Origin: Syntrophaceae bacterium UBA1411
Lineage (GTDB): Bacteria; Desulfobacterota; Syntrophia; Syntrophales; Smithellaceae
Assembly (NCBI GenBank): GCA_002304995.1
Contig: DBPV01000145.1
Coordinates: 11,550-18,992, forward strand
DNA: 7,443 bases
Direction: 5' to 3'
Below are positions 1 through 4,920 of the stretch, piece by piece. Made by a program: the position numbers and the translations under genes. Within the stretch, counting starts at the first letter, position 1; every line of letters begins with the position of its first letter. The notes beneath the pieces were generated by a model. That model was given only the letters and a program-made list of their open reading frames with translations. It made no database searches and was not told the origin of the DNA.

Positions 1-2292
1 GATTTGCTTTTGCACGTTGGCCGGGATGTCTTCGACGTCCTTCCGGTTCCACGCGGGCAGAATGAGGGTCTTGATGCCGGCGCGGTAAGCCGCGAGCACC
101 TTTTCCTTGATGCCGCCCACAGGCAGCACCGCCCCGCGCAGCGTGATTTCGCCGGTCATGGCCAGCCTGGTTTTCACCTTGCGGCAGGTAAGCAGCGAGG
201 TGAGCGCCGTCAGCATCGTCACGCCGGCCGACGGGCCGTCCTTCGGCGTCGCGCCCGCCGGAACGTGAATGTGGATATCCTTGTCCTCGAAGAAATCCGG
301 ATCCACGCCCAGCTCCTTCGCGTTGGTGCGGATGAAGCTCAGCGCCGCCGACACCGATTCCTTCATGACGTCGCCCAGCTGGCCGGTCAGCGTGAGGCCT
401 TTCCTGCCTTTCATGGCCGTGGCTTCGATAAAAAGCATGTCGCCGCCCACCGGCGTCCAGGCCAGTCCGATCGCGATGCCGGGCTTGGTGATGCGCGCGT
501 CGATGTCCGTCGGCACGCGCACCGGCCCCAGGTATTTGTGGACATCTTTTTCCGTCACGGTCTTGGAGGCGATGCCGCCTTCGGCGATCTGCGCCGCCAC
601 GCCGCGGCAGGCGTTGGCGATTTCCCGCTCCAGGTTGCGCACGCCCGCCTCCCGCGTGTAGCCGGTGATGATGGTGGAAAGCGCCTTGGCCGTCAGCCGA
701 AACTGCGACGCAGTAAGGCCGTTTTCCGCAAGCTGACGCGGAATCAGGTACTTCTCGGCGATCTTCATTTTTTCTTCCTGGGTGTAGCCCGTGAGCTCGA
801 TCACCTCCAGCCGATCCAGGAGCGGCGGCGGAATCGTATCGAGCATATTGGCCGTCGCGATGAAAATCACCTTCGACAAATCGAACGGCACATCCAGGTA
901 ATGATCGGTAAACGAATTGTTCTGCTGCGGATCCAGCACCTCGAGCAGCGCCGAGGACGGATCGCCGCGGAAATCACTGCCGAGCTTGTCGATCTCGTCG
1001 AGCATGAACACGGGGTTGTTGGACTCCGCGCGCCGCAGGCCCTGAATGATGCGGCCCGGCAGAGCGCCGATGTAGGTCCGGCGATGGCCGCGGATTTCCG
1101 CCTCGTCGCGCACGCCGCCCAGCGCAATGCGGGCGAACTTGCGCCCCAGCGCCCGCCCGATGGAATGCCCCAGCGACGTCTTGCCCGTGCCCGGAGGCCC
1201 CACAAAGCAGAGGATCGGCCCCTTGGAATCCGGCTTGAGCTTGCGCACGGCCAGATACTCGATGATGCGCTTCTTGGGTTTCGAAAGCCCGTAGTGGTCC
1301 TCATCCAGAATGCGGCGCGCCTCGGCGATATCCAGGTTGTCGGTCGTGGCGTCGTTCCAGGGCAGCGCGGTCACCCAGTCGAGATAGGTGGACGACACGG
1401 TGTATTCCGCGGAAGACGGATTCATGCGGCTTAAACGCTCCAGTTCGCGCAGGGCTTCCGCCTTCGCTTCTTCGGGAAGGTTTTTCTCCTCGATCTTTTT
1501 GCGGTACTCTTCCGTCTCCACTGCGTTTTCGTCCGTTTCGCCAAGCTCCTGCTTAATCGCCTTCAACTGCTGGCGCAGGTAATACTCGCGCTGGTTCTTG
1601 TCGATGTCGTCTTTCACCTTGGTCTGGATCTTGTTGCCCAGCTCGAGGACTTCCATCTGGTGATTGACCATCTTCGTCAGTTCCTTGAGGCGCAGCTTCA
1701 CATCGGCGATATCGAGCACCTTTTGCTTTTCCTCCACCGGCGCGTTGATGACCGACGCGATCAGATCGGCGAGCGTACCGGCTTCCGCGATGGACTTGGC
1801 CATCGGGCCGAACTCCGGCGGAAGAAACGGTGAAAGCTTCAAAATGCGGTCGAAAAGGGCCAGCAGGTTGGACACGAGCGCTTCGGTTTCAATGTCCTTG
1901 ACTTCCTGCTCCTCGATCAGCCGAATGCGGGCCTGCTGATAGGGCTTGCCTTCCACGAGCTCCTCGATAGAGAAGCGGCTCACGCCCTGCAGCAGAAGCT
2001 GCGTGCGGTTCTCCGCCGTTTTGGCCATTTTCAGAATCACAGCGCAGGTGCCCACCGCGTACAGGTCTTCCTTTTTGTGCGTCTGGGGCGCCTCCGGCTC
2101 GTTTTTGGACATGATGAGCCCCACCAGGCGGTCCCTGGTCATGGCTTCATCCACCAGGACGGACGCTGTACCCGAAACCTCCAGCGGAATCATGGTTTTG
2201 GGAAACACCAGCACGTTTTGCAGAGGAAGGATGGGAATCACTTCCGGAATATTAAAGGTATTTTTATTGTCCTTGACGTTTTGCTCCGTCAT
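1..2292 (-). CDS. lon: ATP-dependent protease Lon (La), C-terminus cut by the window edge
   Basis: Lon is a cytoplasmic AAA+ serine protease (family S16) that unfolds and degrades misfolded and some regulatory proteins as a hexamer. I translated the minus strand from 2292 to base 1: 764 codons with no stop or frameshift. Domains in order: LON N-terminal substrate-binding domain (about 14-210, opening IPEVIPILPLQNVLVFP), a coiled-coil linker with YYLRQQLKAIKQELGE (237-252), the AAA+ module, then the S16 protease. Visible motifs are Walker A GPPGTGKT (365-372), Walker B VFMLDEID (428-435), sensor-1 Asn482, arginine finger Arg494, sensor-2 Arg552 in GVRNLER, catalytic Ser688 in DGPSAGVT, and catalytic Lys731 in GGIKEK. 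The Ser-Lys spacing of 43 equals that of E. coli Lon (679/722). By that alignment roughly 30-50 residues are missing beyond the left edge. The start at 2292 has a strong Shine-Dalgarno. It lies 46 bp behind hsp20 and has no obvious promoter of its own, so co-transcription is likely. Confidence 0.98.
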   Translation of the reverse strand, partial: MTEQNVKDNKNTFNIPEVIPILPLQNVLVFPKTMIPLEVSGTASVLVDEAMTRDRLVGLIMSKNEPEAPQTHKKEDLYAVGTCAVILKMAKTAENRTQLLLQGVSRFSIEELVEGKPYQQARIRLIEEQEVKDIETEALVSNLLALFDRILKLSPFLPPEFGPMAKSIAEAGTLADLIASVINAPVEEKQKVLDIADVKLRLKELTKMVNHQMEVLELGNKIQTKVKDDIDKNQREYYLRQQLKAIKQELGETDENAVETEEYRKKIEEKNLPEEAKAEALRELERLSRMNPSSAEYTVSSTYLDWVTALPWNDATTDNLDIAEARRILDEDHYGLSKPKKRIIEYLAVRKLKPDSKGPILCFVGPPGTGKTSLGHSIGRALGRKFARIALGGVRDEAEIRGHRRTYIGALPGRIIQGLRRAESNNPVFMLDEIDKLGSDFRGDPSSALLEVLDPQQNNSFTDHYLDVPFDLSKVIFIATANMLDTIPPPLLDRLEVIELTGYTQEEKMKIAEKYLIPRQLAENGLTASQFRLTAKALSTIITGYTREAGVRNLEREIANACRGVAAQIAEGGIASKTVTEKDVHKYLGPVRVPTDIDARITKPGIAIGLAWTPVGGDMLFIEATAMKGRKGLTLTGQLGDVMKESVSAALSFIRTNAKELGVDPDFFEDKDIHIHVPAGATPKDGPSAGVTMLTALTSLLTCRKVKTRLAMTGEITLRGAVLPVGGIKEKVLAAYRAGIKTLILPAWNRKDVEDIPANVQKQI

Positions 2293-2295
2293 AAT

Positions 2296-2303
2296 CACCT
2301 CCC
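2296..2303 (-). promoter_or_regulatory. Shine-Dalgarno of lon
   Basis: Reading the minus strand, GGGAGGTG lies just ahead of the ATG at 2292, with five bases between the GGAGG core and the start codon. This near-perfect anti-16S match fixes the lon start and suggests efficient translation independent of the upstream hsp20 cistron. Confidence 0.85.
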
Positions 2304-2338
2304 GTTGGAATCATCGAAAGAGTATTTGCGGCCGCTGG

Positions 2339-2779
2339 CTATTTGGTGGAAATGACCGACACGCGGTGCGTTTTCATTACCGGCAGCTTTTTCATCCGCA
2401 CGACCAGAATGCCGTCGGCGTAAGCGGCGGAGGCCGACTGGGCGTCCACCGGAGCCGGCAGGCCCACGCTTCTTTCAAAATAGCCGTGTGGAATTTCCGC
2501 CTGGCAGTAGCGGGCGTTTTGCAAAAGCTGAATCGCCTTGCGAATTCCGGCGATCTTGATCTTGTGCCGGCTCACTTCGATGTGCAACTCGTCCTTGTTG
2601 AGTCCCGCCATGTCGGCGAGCACAATGACCTCATCGACCGACTCGTAGACATCGACGTTGGGACGCCAGATGCATTCGTAGTTTTTAAAAGCCGGGCGCA
2701 CCAGATGAAAAACCTCGTCTACCGCCTTTTGAAATTCATCCTCAAAATTACTGCCGAAATTAATTTTTATGTAAGTCAT
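2339..2779 (-). CDS. hsp20: Small heat-shock protein, Hsp20 / alpha-crystallin family
   Basis: This is an ATP-independent holdase that should bind unfolding proteins in the cytoplasm and keep them soluble for refolding or degradation. The 146-residue length is typical. A short N-terminal arm (1-37) precedes the alpha-crystallin domain (about 38-132), with WRPNVDVYE (38-46), ADMAGLNKDELHIEV (55-69), IPHGYFERSVGLPAPVD (96-112) and the family A-x-x-x-G-I-L signature (AAYADGILVV, 118-127). The tail RVSVIS (139-144) can serve as the short hydrophobic I/V-x-I/V motif used in oligomer assembly, although it departs from the common IPI form. The TAG stop is 46 bp from the lon start, so the chaperone is the first gene of an hsp20-lon operon. 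A good sigma-70 promoter lies upstream, and the ribosome binding site can be partly closed in a hairpin. The family assignment is firm; which sHSP paralogue this is cannot be told. Confidence 0.95.
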   Translation of the reverse strand: MTYIKINFGSNFEDEFQKAVDEVFHLVRPAFKNYECIWRPNVDVYESVDEVIVLADMAGLNKDELHIEVSRHKIKIAGIRKAIQLLQNARYCQAEIPHGYFERSVGLPAPVDAQSASAAYADGILVVRMKKLPVMKTHRVSVISTK

Positions 2780-2780
2780 T

Positions 2781-2799
2781 GGAGCCGCCTTTTGGATCC
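2781..2799 (-). promoter_or_regulatory. Leader hairpin overlapping the hsp20 ribosome binding site
   Basis: In the minus-strand leader, GGATCC (2799-2794) can pair with GGCTCC (2786-2781) around a seven-base loop AAAAGGC. This gives five Watson-Crick pairs and one internal U-C mismatch, ending one base before the ATG. The only Shine-Dalgarno candidate, AAGGCGG (2791-2785), lies half in the loop and half in the 3' arm. A short mismatch-containing stem closing on the RBS of a small heat-shock gene resembles an RNA thermometer, but this is inferred from hand pairing. The stem is short and could equally be incidental. Confidence 0.35.
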
Positions 2800-2821
2800 T
2801 GGATTGTTGATTCCTTGCAAA

Positions 2822-2850
2822 ATTATAGTGATTCGCCGGTCATTTGTAAA
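2822..2850 (-). promoter_or_regulatory. Sigma-70-type promoter of the hsp20-lon operon
   Basis: On the minus strand, -35 TTTACA (2850-2845) and -10 TATAAT (2827-2822) are separated by exactly 17 bases. The -10 is a perfect consensus and the -35 matches five of six positions. Initiation about seven bases downstream would fall on an A near 2815, giving a leader of about 36 nt to the hsp20 ATG at 2779. I saw no CIRCE inverted repeat beside it and no convincing sigma-32 elements, so heat control, if any, is more likely post-transcriptional or by another factor. Confidence 0.75.
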
Positions 2851-2886
2851 GGCCGGCGGGAAATTTAGCCCATGGCTCGTGGGGGA

Positions 2887-2907
2887 TGGTGAATGGTGAA
2901 TGGTGGA
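2887..2907 (+). repeat. Short heptamer tandem repeat, three units
   Basis: Two perfect head-to-tail copies of TGGTGAA (2887-2893, 2894-2900) are followed by a third, TGGTGGA, with one mismatch. The 7-bp period is out of phase with codons and places an ATG-GTG in each of the three plus-strand frames. It lies in the divergent intergenic region, upstream of the hsp20 promoter and the typA leader. It looks like simple-sequence slippage; no function can be assigned. Confidence 0.6.
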
Positions 2908-3074
2908 GAACGGGAAATCGGAAACCTGTAAAAAAAATCGCTGGTTTAATTGGCGATATTTTGCTATGGGGGAGCCCGTTTCATGGAAAAGACATCGTTT
3001 CAGGGATCTCCTGTCGGTTGCGATTCGTTTCACCGGAAGCCAAAATACATCCTGAAAACAGCAGAAAGAGGGAT
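2908..3074 (+). other. Upstream region and leader of typA
   Basis: This is the noncoding stretch between the heptamer repeat and the typA start. It is AT-richer than the genes and includes a run of A at about 2930-2937. The typA promoter must lie here or just upstream. The best hand-found match, TTGCGA with a 17-base spacer to CAAAAT near 3018-3046, is too weak to call. AGAGGG at 3067-3072 is the ribosome binding site, close to the ATG (three bases after the GAGG core). The plus frame stays open back to 2886 in phase with typA, but that translation resembles nothing in the family and is treated as noncoding. Confidence 0.5.
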
Positions 3075-4892
3075 ATGAAAAAAGAACACTTAAGAAATGT
3101 TGCGATCATCGCGCACGTTGACCACGGCAAAACCACGCTGCTCAACGCCATGCTCAAACAGACCGGCATTTTCCGCGCCAATCAGGCGGTGGAGGACCGC
3201 GTCATGGATTCCCTGGCGCTCGAAAAGGAGCGCGGCATCACGATTGCGGCCAAAAACACGGCCGTCGCGTACAACGGCGTCAAGATCAACATCGTCGACA
3301 CGCCCGGCCACGCGGATTTCGGCGGAGAAGTGGAGCGCAGCCTCAACATGGTGGACGGCGCCATCCTGCTCGTGGACGCGAGCGAAGGCCCGCTGCCGCA
3401 GACCCGCTTCGTCCTGAAAAAAGCGCTGGCGCGCCGCCTGCCGCTCATTCTCGTCATCAACAAGATCGACCGGCCCGACGCGCGCATTGAAGAAGTCATT
3501 TCCGAAACCTACGACTTGTTCATCGATCTGGGCGCCGAAGAGCACCAGATCGAATTCCCCATTTTGTACACCAACGCCAAGACCGGCGTGAGCCACGCAA
3601 AACTTGGCGACGACAGCGCCGATTTGCAGCCGCTGCTTGAGGCCATTCTGAACGCGATTCCCGCGCCGCAGGGCGACGACGGGGCCAATCCGCAGTTTCT
3701 CGTCACCAATCTGGACTACGATCCCTACGTCGGCCAGATCGCCGTCGGCCGCGTGCAGGCGGGACGCCTGGAGATGAACGCCGCTTACAGCCTCTGCGCG
3801 CAGGACAGGATCGTCGGCGGCGTGAAATTTTCGGCGCTTTACGCTTTTCACGGGCTGGCCAAAAAGCCGGTCCCGGCCGCGGAGGCGGGCGACATCGTGG
3901 CGCTGGCCGGCGTGGAAAACGTCACGATCGGCGATACGATTTCATCGGCGGACAATCCGCAGGCCCTCCCCCGGCTCATCGTGGACGAGCCGACGGTGTC
4001 GATGGTCTTTTACGTCAACGACGGGCCTTTCGCCGGCCGGGAGGGGAAGTACCTGACATCGCGCCACCTGCTGGAGCGCCTCGAAAAGGAAGCGCTGCGC
4101 AACGTGGCGGTGCGGATCAAAAGACTCGACCGCACCGACGCTTTTGAAGTCTGCGGCCGCGGCGAGCTGCAGATGGCCGTGCTTATCGAAACCATGCGGC
4201 GCGAGGGCTTCGAAATGACCGTCTCCAAGCCGCAGGTCATCATCAAAAAAATCGACGGCAGAGTTTCCGAGCCGGTGGAGCGTCTGTTTCTGGACATTCC
4301 CGAAGAATTTGTCGGCCGGATCACGGAAAAGCTCTCGCTGCGCAAGGGCCGGCTGGAAAGCCTCGTCAACAAGGGCAGCGGCCGCGTCAGCATGGAATTT
4401 CTGATCCCGTCGCGCGGGCTGATCGGCTTCCGCAGCCAGTTTCTCACGGACACCAAGGGCGGCGGCGTGATGAATTCGCTTCTGGAAGACTACGCGCCCT
4501 GGTTCGGCCCGATTCCGCAGCGCAACACGGGCGTCCTGGTGGCCGACCGCGCGGGCCGCGTGACGGCTTACGCCAGCTACGCCATGGAGGACCGCGGGGA
4601 GATGATCGTGGACGTCGGCACGGATGTTTACGCGGGGATGATCGTGGGCGAGCGCAACCGCCCGCAGGACCTCAACGTCAACATCGTCAAGGAAAAGAAA
4701 CTCACGAACATGCGGGCCTCCAACTCGGATGCCACCGTCATTTTGCGGCCGCCGCGGCTTTTGTCGCTCGATCAGGCCATTGAATTCATCGCCGAAGACG
4801 AACTGGTGGAAGTGACGCCGCAAAGCGTGCGCCTGCGCAAGATGGAACTCGACGCCACCAAACGGCAGATGAAAGCGCGCCGCGACGAGTAG
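3075..4892 (+). CDS. typA: TypA/BipA ribosome-associated translational GTPase
   Basis: TypA (BipA) is an EF-G-like GTPase that binds the 70S ribosome, helps assemble the 50S subunit and is needed for growth at low temperature and under other stresses. Starting at ATG 3075 gives 605 residues, close to the 607 of E. coli BipA, and the protein begins MKKEHLRNVAIIAHVDHGKT as usual. The GTPase domain (about 1-198) shows G1 AHVDHGKT (13-20), G2 ERGITI (52-57), G3 DTPGHADF (75-82), G4 NKID (129-132) and a G5 that reads NAKTG (167-171) instead of the usual SAK. Then come a beta-barrel domain II (about 205-295), an EF-G-like domain III (DEPTVSMVF, 304-312), a domain V (about 395-478) with the RGLIGFRSQFLTDT stretch (447-460), and the TypA-specific C-terminal domain with KKLTNMRAS (541-549). 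The next gene converges on it after 28 bp. An earlier in-frame ATG at 2886 would add 63 unconserved residues and is rejected. Confidence 0.98.
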   Translation: MKKEHLRNVAIIAHVDHGKTTLLNAMLKQTGIFRANQAVEDRVMDSLALEKERGITIAAKNTAVAYNGVKINIVDTPGHADFGGEVERSLNMVDGAILLVDASEGPLPQTRFVLKKALARRLPLILVINKIDRPDARIEEVISETYDLFIDLGAEEHQIEFPILYTNAKTGVSHAKLGDDSADLQPLLEAILNAIPAPQGDDGANPQFLVTNLDYDPYVGQIAVGRVQAGRLEMNAAYSLCAQDRIVGGVKFSALYAFHGLAKKPVPAAEAGDIVALAGVENVTIGDTISSADNPQALPRLIVDEPTVSMVFYVNDGPFAGREGKYLTSRHLLERLEKEALRNVAVRIKRLDRTDAFEVCGRGELQMAVLIETMRREGFEMTVSKPQVIIKKIDGRVSEPVERLFLDIPEEFVGRITEKLSLRKGRLESLVNKGSGRVSMEFLIPSRGLIGFRSQFLTDTKGGGVMNSLLEDYAPWFGPIPQRNTGVLVADRAGRVTAYASYAMEDRGEMIVDVGTDVYAGMIVGERNRPQDLNVNIVKEKKLTNMRASNSDATVILRPPRLLSLDQAIEFIAEDELVEVTPQSVRLRKMELDATKRQMKARRDE

Positions 4893-4893
4893 C

Positions 4894-4919
4894 GGCCGGG
4901 CGTGCCTCTGCAGGCGGCC
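4894..4919. terminator. Possible weak bidirectional hairpin between convergent genes
   Basis: The 28-bp gap between the typA stop and the opposing stop holds an imperfect inverted repeat. GCCT (4904-4907) pairs with AGGC (4912-4915) around a four-base loop. The flanking GGCC (4894-4897) can pair with GGCC (4916-4919) if six bases bulge on the left arm. There is no T-tract on either side, so this is not a canonical intrinsic terminator; transcription may end further on, within the opposing gene. Confidence 0.2.
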
Positions 4920-4920
4920 T

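Noticed and set aside
4..1434. 476-codon plus-strand open frame opposite lon
   Set aside because: It is antisense to an intact Lon frame carrying all catalytic motifs. Its translation is low-complexity, rich in Arg, His and Ala, as expected of the reverse strand of a GC-rich gene, and it has no recognisable domain.
2780..2886. CIRCE or sigma-32 control of hsp20-lon
   Set aside because: No TTAGCACTC/GAGTGCTAA inverted repeat and no convincing sigma-32 -35/-10 pair were found by eye upstream of hsp20.
1946..2899. 317-codon plus-strand frame across the 5' half of lon and through hsp20
   Set aside because: It runs antisense to two well-conserved genes and shows no protein-family motifs.
2776..3033. 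85-codon minus-strand frame upstream of hsp20
   Set aside because: It spans the hsp20 promoter and leader, has unconserved low-complexity content and no convincing ribosome binding site.
3018..3046. Possible typA promoter TTGCGA-17-CAAAAT
   Set aside because: The -10 is a poor match and lacks the key leading T and A positions; similar matches are expected by chance in AT-richer sequence.
2886..3074. N-terminal extension of TypA from an ATG at 2886
   Set aside because: The frame is open, but the 63 extra residues are not TypA-like and the upstream ATG lies in the heptamer repeat. The start at 3075 gives the normal family length and N-terminus and has a ribosome binding site.
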